A stretch of DNA of 64,000 nucleotides from Hahellaceae bacterium (GTDB taxonomy: Bacteria > Pseudomonadota > Gammaproteobacteria > Pseudomonadales > Oleiphilaceae): assembly GCA_024234505.1 (NCBI GenBank), contig JACKOD010000002.1:558001-622000 (forward strand). The letters run 5' to 3'. Each line of letters opens with the position of its first letter. Within the stretch, counting starts at the first letter, position 1. Under the pieces are notes generated by a model. It saw only the letters and a program-made list of their open reading frames with translations, made no database searches and had not been told where the DNA came from. This document shows positions 17,305 through 26,643 of the stretch, piece after piece. The position numbers and the translations under genes are program-made.

Positions 17305-17356
17305 ATTAATTGGCTAATCTTCGCGCAATCTCATTTTTTTCCAGGTTGATGAAGTA

Positions 17357-19633
17357 ATGACAAACGAAGCAACCATTAAGGCGCCTGACGTCGACTTTAA
17401 TACCCCCGCATTGCAACGCCATCGTAAAATCAGGGCGTTTAAGGATCGCTTTGCTGCCAGTGCTATCGGTGTGGGTGGCATGAGTATTATCCTGGCGATC
17501 ACCCTGATTTTTTTCTATCTGATGTATGAAGTGGTGCCGCTGTTTAAGCCGGCCAGTATTGAGCAGGTTGCAACCTATGCCCGTCCGGGGGCCGATGTGG
17601 CAACCAAGTATCTGTATATGGAGGAGCAGGGTGAGCAGGCGTTGCGTATTGCGGAAGATGGTTCGCTGGTGTTCTTCAATACCCGTAATGGTCAGCTGAC
17701 CCATACGCAACAGTTACCGGTTCCTGCTGGTGTAACGTTGAAAAGTGTGACGGATGCCGGTATTGGCTCCAAGTTGCTGGTGGCCGGGTTGAGTGATGGC
17801 ACGGCCCTGTTGCTGCAGCACGCTTATAAAGTTACTTATCCTAACGACCAGCGTGTCATCTCACCCGTCATTGAATATCCTTTCGGTGAAACACCTCTCG
17901 TGCTGGATGCGGCAGGAAGCGCACTGACTCAAGTCGCATTGCGCGACACCAGTGATGCGATGCTGCTGGTCGCCATTACCGAGGCGGGGCAGCTGGTTTC
18001 CGCTTATTACACTAAAGAAGAGAACTTTTTGTCGGGTGAACTGACGCTGGAACAGGCAGATATTACCTTGCCGCATTTAGCCGATAGAGTCTCTCATCTG
18101 GAAATTGCACCCGATCTTCGTTGGCTTTATGTCGGTACAGAAAGCGGCAAGCTGGATGTTTATGATCTGCGTGACAAGCAAGCGCCGGTATTGAATAGTC
18201 ATATTAATTTTGCTTCCGGTGCAGTGCATATTGAAACCATGCAGCTGCTTTTGGGAGGGATGTCGTTGATTGTGGGTGACAGTGACGGAAATATCACCCA
18301 GCTATTTATGGTTCGTGATAGTAATAATCAATATGCCTTAACCCGAGTGCGTGATTTTACACCGAGAGCCAGTGGCGTTTCTGTGTTGGCGGCGGAGCAG
18401 CGCAGAAAGGGATTTTTGATTGGTGATAAAACGGGCCATATTTCCATCTTTAATGCCACAGCGAATCGTCAGCTGCTTACCGAAAAAGTGCAAGACAGCG
18501 AAATTAAAAGTCTGATTATTGCTCCGCGCGCCAATTATCTGATGTTTGAGAATGGTCGTGGCGAGTTTGAGTTCTGGAGCGTGGACAACGAGCACCCGGA
18601 GGTCTCCTGGTCTGCCCTGTGGGGTGAGGTTTGGTATGAAGGCTATGCCGAACCCGATTACATTTGGCAGTCCTCTTCAGCCAGTAATGATTTTGAACCG
18701 AAATACAGCCTGGTGCCCCTGGCATTTGGAACCATCAAGGCCGCCTTCTACGCCATGTTGATCGCGACACCATTAGCGATTTGCGGGGCTTTGTACACGG
18801 CCTATTTCATGGCACCGGGACTGCGTCGCAAGGTCAAACCTTCGATCGAGTTAATGGAAGCACTACCTACGGTCATTCTGGGTTTTCTGGCGGGATTGTT
18901 CTTTGCGCCCTACATGGAATTGCATTTGCCGGGTGTTTTTACCTGGCTGCTGATCATGCCTCTGGCGTTTGTATTGTTCGGGTTTGTATGGGCCAATCTG
19001 CCGCAACAAATTCGTCATTTGTTGCCTGACGGATGGATGCCGGTGATTCTGCTTCCATTGGTTGTGCTGGTGACCTGGCTGAGTTTCTGGATGAGTCCCC
19101 TGGTTGAGCATTGGTTTTTTGGTGGGGACATGCGCCACTGGATTACGGATGAGCTGGGTATCGGTTTTGATCAGCGAAATGCATTGGTGGTGGGTTTTGC
19201 CATGGGCTTTGCTGTTATCCCGACGATCTTTTCCATTACCGAAGATGCCGTGTTCAGCGTACCAAAACACCTCAGTTATGGCTCGTTGGCGCTGGGGGCT
19301 ACACAGTGGCAGACCATGATCCGCGTTGTGTTGCCCACGGCCAGTCCGGGTATTTTCTCGGCCATTATGATCGGGATGGGGCGCGCCGTCGGTGAAACCA
19401 TGATTGTGTTAATGGCAACAGGTAATACGCCCGTCATGGAGATGAATATATTCGAAGGGTTACGAACCCTGTCGGCGAACATTGCAGTGGAGATGCCCGA
19501 GTCTGAAGTGGCCAGCACCCATTTCCGGATACTGTTTCTGGCAGCGTTTGTGTTGTTCCTGTTTACGTTCGTGGTCAATACAGTGGCGGAGTATGTCCGG
19601 CAGCGCCTGCGTAATAAGTACAGCGTGATCTGA
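17357..19633 (+). CDS. pstC: Phosphate ABC transporter permease PstC, long form
   Basis: A 758-residue protein, over twice the length of E. coli PstC (319). Residues about 35-60 form the first membrane helix. Residues about 65-430 are a large periplasmic insertion with repeated beta-type segments such as LRWLYVGTESGKLDVYDL, which resemble a beta-propeller. Residues about 460-745 are the transporter core, with the EAA-like loop SYGSLALGATQWQTMIRVVLPTASPG that contacts PstB. This long form is shared by Pseudomonas, Vibrio and relatives. It forms the channel with PstA; the role of the insertion is unknown. Confidence 0.95.
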   Translation: MTNEATIKAPDVDFNTPALQRHRKIRAFKDRFAASAIGVGGMSIILAITLIFFYLMYEVVPLFKPASIEQVATYARPGADVATKYLYMEEQGEQALRIAEDGSLVFFNTRNGQLTHTQQLPVPAGVTLKSVTDAGIGSKLLVAGLSDGTALLLQHAYKVTYPNDQRVISPVIEYPFGETPLVLDAAGSALTQVALRDTSDAMLLVAITEAGQLVSAYYTKEENFLSGELTLEQADITLPHLADRVSHLEIAPDLRWLYVGTESGKLDVYDLRDKQAPVLNSHINFASGAVHIETMQLLLGGMSLIVGDSDGNITQLFMVRDSNNQYALTRVRDFTPRASGVSVLAAEQRRKGFLIGDKTGHISIFNATANRQLLTEKVQDSEIKSLIIAPRANYLMFENGRGEFEFWSVDNEHPEVSWSALWGEVWYEGYAEPDYIWQSSSASNDFEPKYSLVPLAFGTIKAAFYAMLIATPLAICGALYTAYFMAPGLRRKVKPSIELMEALPTVILGFLAGLFFAPYMELHLPGVFTWLLIMPLAFVLFGFVWANLPQQIRHLLPDGWMPVILLPLVVLVTWLSFWMSPLVEHWFFGGDMRHWITDELGIGFDQRNALVVGFAMGFAVIPTIFSITEDAVFSVPKHLSYGSLALGATQWQTMIRVVLPTASPGIFSAIMIGMGRAVGETMIVLMATGNTPVMEMNIFEGLRTLSANIAVEMPESEVASTHFRILFLAAFVLFLFTFVVNTVAEYVRQRLRNKYSVI

Positions 19634-19680
19634 TGTGGCATTTACTGATAACGATTAACGGTTGAACGGCGAGAGAGATA

Positions 19681-21342
19681 ATGCGAGTTTCATTTAAAGA
19701 TTGGTCGCGTAAAGGCGATCCCTGGATATGGCTCAATGCCGGAGCAGTAGCCATCAGCTTGGTCATGGTATTCGGCTTGCTTTTGTTAATCGCCCAGCGG
19801 GGGTTGGTGCACTTTTGGCCTCATGCGCTGGTAGAGGCTGATTACGTCATGGCGGACGGGCGCCAATCTACCATCATCGGCGAAATTGTCGATTCCGAGG
19901 AGGTGTCGGCAGAACAGTTAAGTACGGCGGGGATTCATGTGCCTGCGGGCGTGGAGTTTCTGCAGCGCGATTTGCTGAAAGTGGGTAATCGGGATGTCGG
20001 TGGTTTTGATTTTCGCTGGGTGCTGGATCGAGATTTGCCTAACAAACGTTATCCGGTTGAATTAATGTCTGTTGAGCGTCGCGAATGGGGTAATTTTTAC
20101 GGTTACCTGGAGTCAGTGCGGGAAGCGGGTCAGGAGGTTGCGACAGGCGATCTCTGGGCCGAACTGCAGACGCGGATAGCAAGAACCCTCAGCATTTATG
20201 AAGAAATCTATGATGTAGAGAAAAAGGACATTGGCGCGATTAACCATGAACTTGAACGGTTGCGCTTGAAGGAACGGGGTTATCAATTACGCAATGAACT
20301 GACCGAAGAGCGCAAGCAGTCTTTGGCAATGCAGCGACAGGCGCTTGATGAAGATTACGCCGTACTGCAGACACGTTTAGAGCAGCTCTATACCGAAATA
20401 CGTCGAGACAGCATGACTGCCCGAACCATGGACGGAAAGGTGGTTGATATTCCGCTGGCCAAGGTCGTACGGGCTTATCGCCCCAACGCCATGGCACTGC
20501 CCGAGCAGATTGGTTTCTACTTCAGTAAACTGGCGGAGTTTGTAGGGGATGATCCTCGTGAAGCCAATACGGAGGGCGGTATCTTTCCTGCCATCTACGG
20601 CACCGTGTTAATGGTTTTGTTGATGTCCATACTGGTGACTCCACTGGGCGTAGTCGCGGCTGTCTATCTTAGGGAATATGCCCATCAAGGGGCGATTACA
20701 CGATTGATTCGTATTGCGGTAAACAATCTGGCGGGTGTGCCTTCTATTGTTTATGGCGTATTTGGTCTGGGGTTCTTTATCTATTTTATCGGTGCAGGTG
20801 TCGATCAGGTCTTCTTTCCCGAGGCCTTGCCGTCGCCCACCTTTGGAACGCCCGGATTGTTATGGGCCTCTATAACACTGGCCATTCTGACGCTCCCTGT
20901 GGTGATTGTTGCGACGGAGGAGGGCCTTGCCCGAATTCCCCGTTCCATTCGTGAGGGTAGTCTGGCACTGGGTGCCACTAAAGCCGAAACCCTGTGGCGA
21001 GTGGTCTTACCCATGGCCAGCCCGGCGATTATGACCGGGATGATTCTGGCCATTGCCCGCGCGGCAGGTGAAGTGGCTCCCCTGATGCTGGTGGGCGTGG
21101 TTAAGTTGGCACCGTCGTTGCCGTTGGACATGAACTATCCTTATTTGCATCTGGATCAGAAATTCATGCACCTGGGCTTCCATATTTACGATGTTGGCTT
21201 CCAGAGCCCTAATGTGGAGGCAGCCAGACCCTTGGTTTATGCCACATCGCTTCTTTTGGTGCTGGTTATTGCATTGCTGAACCTGTCTGCGGTAGCCATA
21301 CGGAACCGACTGAGAGAGAAATACAAAGCGCTTGAGATGTAA
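19681..21342 (+). CDS. pstA: Phosphate ABC transporter permease PstA, long form
   Basis: A 553-residue permease against about 296 in E. coli. After one membrane helix (about residues 18-42) comes a periplasmic insertion with an extended coiled coil (about 155-245, rich in charged residues such as ERKQSLAMQRQALDEDYAVL). The core (about 295-545) has six helices and the PstB-docking loop EGSLALGATKAETLWRVVLPMASPA. It follows pstC by 47 bp. Both insertions may meet in the periplasm and influence PstS docking, which is my inference. Confidence 0.95.
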   Translation: MRVSFKDWSRKGDPWIWLNAGAVAISLVMVFGLLLLIAQRGLVHFWPHALVEADYVMADGRQSTIIGEIVDSEEVSAEQLSTAGIHVPAGVEFLQRDLLKVGNRDVGGFDFRWVLDRDLPNKRYPVELMSVERREWGNFYGYLESVREAGQEVATGDLWAELQTRIARTLSIYEEIYDVEKKDIGAINHELERLRLKERGYQLRNELTEERKQSLAMQRQALDEDYAVLQTRLEQLYTEIRRDSMTARTMDGKVVDIPLAKVVRAYRPNAMALPEQIGFYFSKLAEFVGDDPREANTEGGIFPAIYGTVLMVLLMSILVTPLGVVAAVYLREYAHQGAITRLIRIAVNNLAGVPSIVYGVFGLGFFIYFIGAGVDQVFFPEALPSPTFGTPGLLWASITLAILTLPVVIVATEEGLARIPRSIREGSLALGATKAETLWRVVLPMASPAIMTGMILAIARAAGEVAPLMLVGVVKLAPSLPLDMNYPYLHLDQKFMHLGFHIYDVGFQSPNVEAARPLVYATSLLLVLVIALLNLSAVAIRNRLREKYKALEM

Positions 21343-21417
21343 TCGCGGCAGCTTATCTTCCGCAGGGCGTATTGATGTTTTGCTATGTCGCTTACCCGCT
21401 GATAGCGATCAGCCGGC

Positions 21418-21455
21418 AGGCGGCCCGTACTCGGGGTGTCGATAGCCTCGGGATA
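21418..21455 (+). repeat. Dispersed palindromic repeat relic between pstA and pstB
   Basis: AGGCGGCCCGTACTCGGGGTGTC resembles AGGCGGCCCGTCCTCGGGGCGC at 43013. It lies in the 154 bp pstA-pstB gap, so it may shape read-through or mRNA processing inside the operon. It is a partial copy. Confidence 0.45.
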
Positions 21456-21496
21456 GCATTTAAAAGATTAATTGATTTACAAATGAAGGTATTAAA

Positions 21497-22399
21497 ATGG
21501 CACAGGCTCTGTCACCGACTACTCATGAAGAGGCTACTATGTCAAAAGAACAGGCAACATCAACCGGTCAAGGTAGCGCACGTACCCATGGGATTGATAT
21601 TTCTTCGCTGGACAGGTCTTCCGAGGTGATGCGTCTGGAAGATGAAACCTTGAGCCTGGAAGTGAAGAATCTGAAACTCTACTATGGCGAAAAGGAAGCG
21701 CTGCACGGAATTAATATGCAGATTCCCCAAAAGCGCGTGACGGCATTTATCGGCCCGTCAGGCTGTGGTAAGTCCACCCTGTTGCGTTGCTTTAACCGGA
21801 TGAATGATCTGGTGGATGGCTGTCGCATTGACGGGCAGATTCTTCTGGACGGCAATGATATTTACCAGCGCAATGTGGAAGTGGCCGAGTTGCGTCGTCG
21901 TGTCGGTATGGTATTCCAGAAGCCTAACCCGTTTCCCAAAAGTATCTATGAGAACGTGGCGTACGGACTGCGTATTCAGGGCATTAACAAGAAGCGGATT
22001 CTGGACGAAACCGTAGAATGGTCATTGCGTTCTGCGGCCTTGTGGGATGAAGTGAAAGATCGTCTGAATGATAGTGCACTCGGTTTGTCTGGTGGACAGC
22101 AACAGCGTCTGGTGATCGCGCGGACAGTGGCGGTACGTCCGGAAGTCCTGTTGCTGGATGAGCCGGCTTCGGCATTGGATCCTTTGTCCACGCTTAAAAT
22201 CGAAGAGCTCATTCACGAACTAAAGGATGACTATACTATTGTTATTGTCACGCACAACATGCAGCAGGCGGCGCGTGTATCTGATTACACGGCCTTTATG
22301 TATATGGGCGATTTGGTGGAATTTGGCAGCACGAACGAATTGTTCACGAATCCGGCAAAGAAACAAACCGAAGACTATATTACAGGCCGTTACGGCTGA
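21497..22399 (+). CDS. pstB: Phosphate ABC transporter ATP-binding protein PstB
   Basis: A 300-residue ATPase energising phosphate uptake. Walker A GPSGCGKST (about residue 91-99), signature LSGGQQQR, Walker B VLLLDEPASALDP and the switch histidine in VTHNMQQAA are all present. The N-terminal 50 residues are an extra tail. Two starts are possible: ATG 21497 with GAAGG seven bases upstream, or ATG 21539 with AAGAGG five bases upstream. I kept the longer form, though the shorter is equally plausible. Confidence 0.96.
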   Translation: MAQALSPTTHEEATMSKEQATSTGQGSARTHGIDISSLDRSSEVMRLEDETLSLEVKNLKLYYGEKEALHGINMQIPQKRVTAFIGPSGCGKSTLLRCFNRMNDLVDGCRIDGQILLDGNDIYQRNVEVAELRRRVGMVFQKPNPFPKSIYENVAYGLRIQGINKKRILDETVEWSLRSAALWDEVKDRLNDSALGLSGGQQQRLVIARTVAVRPEVLLLDEPASALDPLSTLKIEELIHELKDDYTIVIVTHNMQQAARVSDYTAFMYMGDLVEFGSTNELFTNPAKKQTEDYITGRYG

Positions 22400-22487
22400 T
22401 TTCGGCGGTTGCTGACCCAATTTCAACGTCATGGGTATATTGCGTCAGCTTCAGGGATAAAGTGAGCACCGGATTTTAGGGGGAGTG

Positions 22488-23216
22488 ATGGGTATTACAA
22501 AAGACAGCCATAAAAAGCATATTTCCCAGCAGTTCAATACAGAACTGAGTGAACTGCGGAATCATCTGCTGGTCATGGGCGGGTTGGTAGAGAAACAGGT
22601 TGCAAATGCGGTTCAGTCGCTGATCGGTAGCGATGGCGCGTTGGCTGAAGAAGTTCGCGCACGCGACAAAGATGTCGATCAGCTTGAAGTGATGATTGAT
22701 GAAGAGTGCACGCGCGTTATTGCCAAGCGGCAACCTACGGCAAGCGATCTTCGCCTGGTCGTCTCGGTCGCCAAAATGGTGAGCGATTTGGAGCGGGTGG
22801 GTGACGAAGCCAGCAAGATTGCCAAAATGGCGCTGGCACTTGTGGATGAAGGCGCGGCTCCTCGTGGCTACGTTGAAGTGAGACATATCGGTGAGCATGT
22901 TGGCGGCATGGTTCGCGATGCATTGGATGCCTTTGCTCGCTTTGATGTCGAAATCGCGCTGGATGTACTCCGCGAAGATCGTTCGGTGGATCAGGAATAT
23001 AAAACCGCAACGCGCTCTTTAGTGACCTTCATGATGGAAGACCCTCGCTCGATTTCTCAGATTCTGAGTGTGATGTGGGTTTTGCGTGCACTTGAGCGTA
23101 TTGGTGATCATGCCTGTAATGTGGCAGAGCATGTCATCTACATGGTGAAAGGCAAAGATGTACGGCACAAGTCGTTGGATGTGGCTCAAATGGCCATTGA
23201 AGACTCCAAAGAATAA
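22488..23216 (+). CDS. phoU: Phosphate uptake regulator PhoU
   Basis: A 242-residue protein made of two three-helix bundles, each with the PhoU metal-binding motif (E/D)xxxD: KMVSDLERVGDEA in the first and RALERIGDHACNVAEH in the second. PhoU links PstB to the PhoR kinase and shuts the Pho regulon off when phosphate is ample. GTG 22485 and ATG 22488 are both possible; the run AGGGGGAG lies just upstream of the ATG. It is the last gene of the pst unit. Confidence 0.96.
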   Translation: MGITKDSHKKHISQQFNTELSELRNHLLVMGGLVEKQVANAVQSLIGSDGALAEEVRARDKDVDQLEVMIDEECTRVIAKRQPTASDLRLVVSVAKMVSDLERVGDEASKIAKMALALVDEGAAPRGYVEVRHIGEHVGGMVRDALDAFARFDVEIALDVLREDRSVDQEYKTATRSLVTFMMEDPRSISQILSVMWVLRALERIGDHACNVAEHVIYMVKGKDVRHKSLDVAQMAIEDSKE

Positions 23217-23242
23217 CAACCGTTTAAAAGCCTGCGGACATT

Positions 23243-23270
23243 AAAAAAGGCGTTATCGTGAGATAACGCC
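23243..23270. terminator. Hairpin between phoU and the convergent porin gene
   Basis: A nine-base stem GGCGTTATC/GATAACGCC with a GTGA loop. On the minus strand it is followed by TTTTTT, which makes it a good terminator for transcripts coming from the porin side; on the plus strand it lies 32 bp after phoU without a T run. Confidence 0.75.
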
Positions 23271-23536
23271 CCCGGGCTACTAGCCAACCCGCGCAGACAG
23301 AATAGGAAGACAAGCCGGTCTGCGACGCTGCCCGAAACCTCTTCGGTGCTTTATCGAAAGCAACGCTGTAGGCCTACCTCTATCGTGGTAATCAGTGGTC
23401 ACTGGATGCACTTCAGGTAAATACACCCGTAGTAACGCTACCTTTGTTAACGCTCGAGCTGTCAGGCGTCAGATTTCTTTCGAAAGTCGTGTGCCTGACA
23501 CCCGGGCGTTCGGTTTATGTGCCGAGTGGACAGGGC
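23271..23536. other. Non-coding stretch downstream of the porin gene
   Basis: About 266 bp between the hairpin after phoU and the 3' end of the porin gene. It would be the 3' untranslated region of the porin message if that transcript ends at the 23243 hairpin. I see no convincing ORF. The imperfect inverted pair GTCAGGCG (23461) and TGCCTGACAC (23491) could fold. Confidence 0.35.
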
Positions 23537-24721
23537 TTAGAACTTGGCGCTCAGCTGCAGCCAGATTTTGTCAGTGTCCTTTTTAGCATCTTTGGCATCG
23601 TAATGAGCGAACTTCACTAGCGCGTTGTAGTGCTTGGCGAAGTCTTGTCCTACAGCGAAGTCAACTTCATTACCGTAGTCATTGCTGCCCTCATTCGCCT
23701 GGAACTCGTGATAAGCCAGCGTCAGTGCGGGGCCTAAGGCTTTGCTTGCCAGGCTGACATAAACATCTTCCAAACCATCGCCAGGTGTTGCAAGGAAGGC
23801 ATCGGCCCAGCCGTTAAATTTATGCTTGGTAGCCAAAGGGGTCTGGAATGAATAGAGTTTGTTGTCTGAAGTCAGTACTTCATAACCCAGAGTTGCAGTC
23901 ACGCCCGCCGCAGTTACACCACCTTCGAGCAAGTAGTAGTCAGCTTCATTGCTGGCTGCGTTGTCTGCTTTTTGCAATGCGTATTCAGCGGCATAGTTAA
24001 TTTTCAGGTCATCGCTTGCAGGGGCACTTCCGGCGAAACGTGCACCGTAGGTATCGCTGATTTTATCCAGCAAATAGGCGTAGGCGCTGATGGCTCCGAA
24101 TGACAGGCTCTTGTTGTTCAGGTGAATGATCTGATGATCTTCGCCATTCACGTTCTTGCCGAAAATGTCATTAACGTTAGTGATATAGCTCAATGTGATC
24201 GCGGTATCTGGCAGAGACTGGTTTACTACTGTGATGGCATCAAATGTCTGCTCGTTTTGTCTCCAGGCAGCACCACCGACAAAGCGCTGGTTGTCCAGAT
24301 TAATGCGCTGGCGACCATAGCGAATCAACGTGTCAGCTGGGGCTTTATAGTCCAGATAAGCCTGGTTGATTTCGGTATAGGTGGGGTCGGCGACCACCGC
24401 GTAACGGGTCTGGCCGTTTTGAGTGCTGTTATAGTTGTCTTCAATGACTTCGCTGTTGGCGTCAAATTCCAACACCGCTGACAACCCTTGATAATCCAGG
24501 GTTTTGAAAGACAGGCGCGTTTTTAATGTAGAGGCAGTGGCTTCTTTCGTAGGGCCATCCATATCTACGTATTCAAAGCGATAGCGCAAGTCGAGTTTGG
24601 CAGAGCCACCCATAATCGCATCTTCAACGGATGCAGCGGGTTCAGCGGCGAATACAGATCCGGAGGCACAAGCCACGGCTAAAGCCAGTACGGATACTCT
24701 GGTATTGATTGGGCTTTTCAT
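23537..24721 (-). CDS. Outer-membrane porin, alginate-export-like family
   Basis: A 394-residue beta-barrel protein. It has a signal peptide (about residues 1-25, cut after SVFA), alternating amphipathic strands throughout, and ends in phenylalanine (LQLSAKF), the classic outer-membrane assembly signal. Segments such as KLDLRYRFEYVD, TLKTRLSFKT and TLIRYGRQRINLDNQRFVG resemble the Alginate_exp porins that are common in marine bacteria and are not limited to alginate. Its position after phoU hints at a link with phosphate, but I find no Pho box upstream and the sequence does not match OprP. The solute is unknown. Confidence 0.8.
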   Translation of the reverse strand: MKSPINTRVSVLALAVACASGSVFAAEPAASVEDAIMGGSAKLDLRYRFEYVDMDGPTKEATASTLKTRLSFKTLDYQGLSAVLEFDANSEVIEDNYNSTQNGQTRYAVVADPTYTEINQAYLDYKAPADTLIRYGRQRINLDNQRFVGGAAWRQNEQTFDAITVVNQSLPDTAITLSYITNVNDIFGKNVNGEDHQIIHLNNKSLSFGAISAYAYLLDKISDTYGARFAGSAPASDDLKINYAAEYALQKADNAASNEADYYLLEGGVTAAGVTATLGYEVLTSDNKLYSFQTPLATKHKFNGWADAFLATPGDGLEDVYVSLASKALGPALTLAYHEFQANEGSNDYGNEVDFAVGQDFAKHYNALVKFAHYDAKDAKKDTDKIWLQLSAKF

Positions 24722-24860
24722 CTTTAATGCTCCTTGTTGGCGCAGGATTTATTGGTTGTAATATTTTCTTAATGAACCTGTGTTCGAAAATATGCTCAAA
24801 CGCAGATTTAATACTTGATGAGTATCAAAAACTCTCCTAAAGAGGCGGTTTCTCGTTTCA

Positions 24861-25259
24861 ATGACTCATGAAATCTTTTGTTATGGCACCCTGATGTTTC
24901 CCGAAGTGTGGAAAGCCATCCTGGGTTTCAAGCGCTTGAAGACGCAAAAAGCGGTTCTTAAACACTGGTCCTGCCGAAAAATATATGGGGAATGTTTCCC
25001 TGGCATTGTTCCTGAGTCGGGCGCTTATACCTCGGGAGTAGTAATGCAAGGGGTGTGCCTAAATAGTCTAAAAGTGTTAGATGGGTATGAAGGGGGGTTA
25101 TACCAGCGGCGTATATTAACTATTTATGTTGAAGGACAACCTCGACTTGCTCAGGTGTATGTTCTTACGAATGCGGCGCGAAGACTTGCCAGTACTGAGG
25201 TGTGGTGTGCCGAGGAGTTTTCAGTGCGGGAGTTAAAGCAATTTTGTGCCACACTTTAG
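24861..25259 (+). CDS. Gamma-glutamylcyclotransferase-like protein
   Basis: A 132-residue AIG2/GGCT-fold protein. The substrate loop FCYGTLMFPEVW at residues 6-17 and the catalytic-glutamate segment LDGYEGGLYQRR near residues 72-83 match the family. These enzymes cyclise gamma-glutamyl groups to 5-oxoproline, but many bacterial members have unknown substrates. The ribosome site is weak. It is divergent from the porin gene and is followed by a DUF2059 gene 48 bp downstream. Confidence 0.8.
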   Translation: MTHEIFCYGTLMFPEVWKAILGFKRLKTQKAVLKHWSCRKIYGECFPGIVPESGAYTSGVVMQGVCLNSLKVLDGYEGGLYQRRILTIYVEGQPRLAQVYVLTNAARRLASTEVWCAEEFSVRELKQFCATL

Positions 25260-25307
25260 CGAATAAAAAAATAATCTGGTGATATTCAAAAATATAAGGA
25301 ATGTTGA

Positions 25308-26147
25308 ATGAAGACGATCGTTGTTCGTAAACTTGTCATCCTGTTGTCATTTATGGGTGTGCTTTTTAATGAGGCACTCGCAAATGATCTGCGCCAAGAT
25401 TTGGTGCATGAGGTGATATCACGTTCTGGCGTAAAAGAAGTGGTTGATGCTTTCCCGTCATTATTGAAAGCAGGTATTCGCCAGGGAGCGACTCAGGCGG
25501 GTGCGAATGATCCCGGACAGCTGGAGCGTATTGATCAGATTGTGGATAGTGCCTGGCGTCCTGAGGATATTATGCACACGGTCGTGGCGACTCTGGGAGA
25601 GAAATTGTCTGAGCAGCAACTCAATGACGCGCGACAATGGCTGTCTTCTCCATTGGGTAAGAAAATCACCCAAATGGAAATTGATGGAGGACAGCTCGCG
25701 AATTTAGAAGCGATGGAACAGCAGCTTCCCGAGCTGTTAAAGAAATTTAAAGGCTCTGCCCGCGAGAAGATGTTCGATGCCTTTGATCGCGCGACAGGTG
25801 CGACCGATGTTGCCGTAGATACGGCTATTGCGATTCAGCTGGCCATGTCCGCTGCGATGCTGTCGGGCTCGGAGAGAGCGTCAGAGCAGGCCTTCAGGCA
25901 AATCAGGGAGAGTATCGAGTCTAATCGCTTCATGCTTCGCGGCATGATCGAGCAGCAGGTTTTTAACAGCTACATTTATACCTATCGGAATTTAAGTGAT
26001 AACGAACTGGAAGCTTATCTGGCGTTTTCTCAGTCACCCTCGGGGGCAAAGTACGCTCAGGTGATGCACGAGGCATTGAAGCAAGCGCTCATTGCTCCTG
26101 CCGAAGTGGTGGGAAAAAATATTATGCGTTCTTATATGCCGGGCTGA
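25308..26147 (+). CDS. Exported DUF2059-like protein
   Basis: A 279-residue protein with a signal peptide (about 1-25, ending NEALA) and an otherwise helical, soluble body. The segment EDIMHTVVATLGEKLSEQQLNDARQWLSSPLGKKI resembles DUF2059, and the pattern recurs near the C-terminus (LSDNELEAYLAFSQSPSGAKY), so the protein contains two copies of the motif. It is presumably periplasmic. No function is known to me. Confidence 0.7.
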   Translation: MKTIVVRKLVILLSFMGVLFNEALANDLRQDLVHEVISRSGVKEVVDAFPSLLKAGIRQGATQAGANDPGQLERIDQIVDSAWRPEDIMHTVVATLGEKLSEQQLNDARQWLSSPLGKKITQMEIDGGQLANLEAMEQQLPELLKKFKGSAREKMFDAFDRATGATDVAVDTAIAIQLAMSAAMLSGSERASEQAFRQIRESIESNRFMLRGMIEQQVFNSYIYTYRNLSDNELEAYLAFSQSPSGAKYAQVMHEALKQALIAPAEVVGKNIMRSYMPG

Positions 26148-26170
26148 AGCACCCATAGCGTGCAGGTTTT

Positions 26171-26204
26171 CGTTGGCTCCCACCTAAATTCGAAGGAGCC
26201 AACG
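26171..26204. terminator. Hairpin between convergent genes
   Basis: Perfect ten-base stem CGTTGGCTCC/GGAGCCAACG with a 14-base loop, lying between the stop of the DUF2059 gene (26147) and that of the HIT gene (26212). There is no clear T run, so it may act with Rho or as a message-protecting hairpin in either direction. Confidence 0.6.
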
Positions 26205-26211
26205 TCTCAGT

Positions 26212-26574
26212 TTAGACTTTTGCCCGGTCGGTATAGGGGGGCCAACCAAGCGTTTTGCCTGCCAGTAGATGCAGGTGAATATGAAAAACGGTCTGTCCGG
26301 CGCTTTCATTACAGTTCATGACAACGCGATAGCCGTCTTCGGCAAATCCCATCTCGGTTGCCAGCTTTTTGGCAACCAGAAATAAATGACCCACGAGTTC
26401 GCGATCGTTAAGCTCAATATCGTTGATTGTGGGGATTTCCTGTTTTGGAATAATCAGCAAGTGCACCGGCGCCTGTGGATTGATATCCCTGAAGGCCAAT
26501 GACAGCTCGTCTTCGTAGACGATATCGGCAGGAATTTCCCTGTTGATGATTTTGGTAAATAGTGTTCCGGCCAT
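26212..26574 (-). CDS. hinT: HIT-family nucleotide phosphoramidase (HinT-like)
   Basis: A 120-residue histidine triad protein. The active-site run HIHLHLLAG near residues 98-106 carries the HxHxHxx motif, and the N-terminus (TLFTKIINREIPADIVYED) is typical of HinT, which hydrolyses AMP-lysine and other nucleoside phosphoramidates. The ATG at 26574 has AGGAGA four bases upstream; the longer frame adds 11 unsupported residues. It is downstream of, and possibly co-transcribed with, the Ubi hydroxylase gene. Confidence 0.93.
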   Translation of the reverse strand: MAGTLFTKIINREIPADIVYEDELSLAFRDINPQAPVHLLIIPKQEIPTINDIELNDRELVGHLFLVAKKLATEMGFAEDGYRVVMNCNESAGQTVFHIHLHLLAGKTLGWPPYTDRAKV

Positions 26575-26643
26575 GGTATCTCCTGTGAGTAGTGACGGGT
26601 AAAACAAGGATCGTTGAGTGACACCTTGTTTTACGGCATAAGT

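Noticed and set aside
23537..24721. Phosphate-selective porin OprO/OprP
   Set aside because: Location after phoU suggested it, but the sequence has the alginate-export-like pattern and lacks a Pho box, so the phosphate porin name is not supported.
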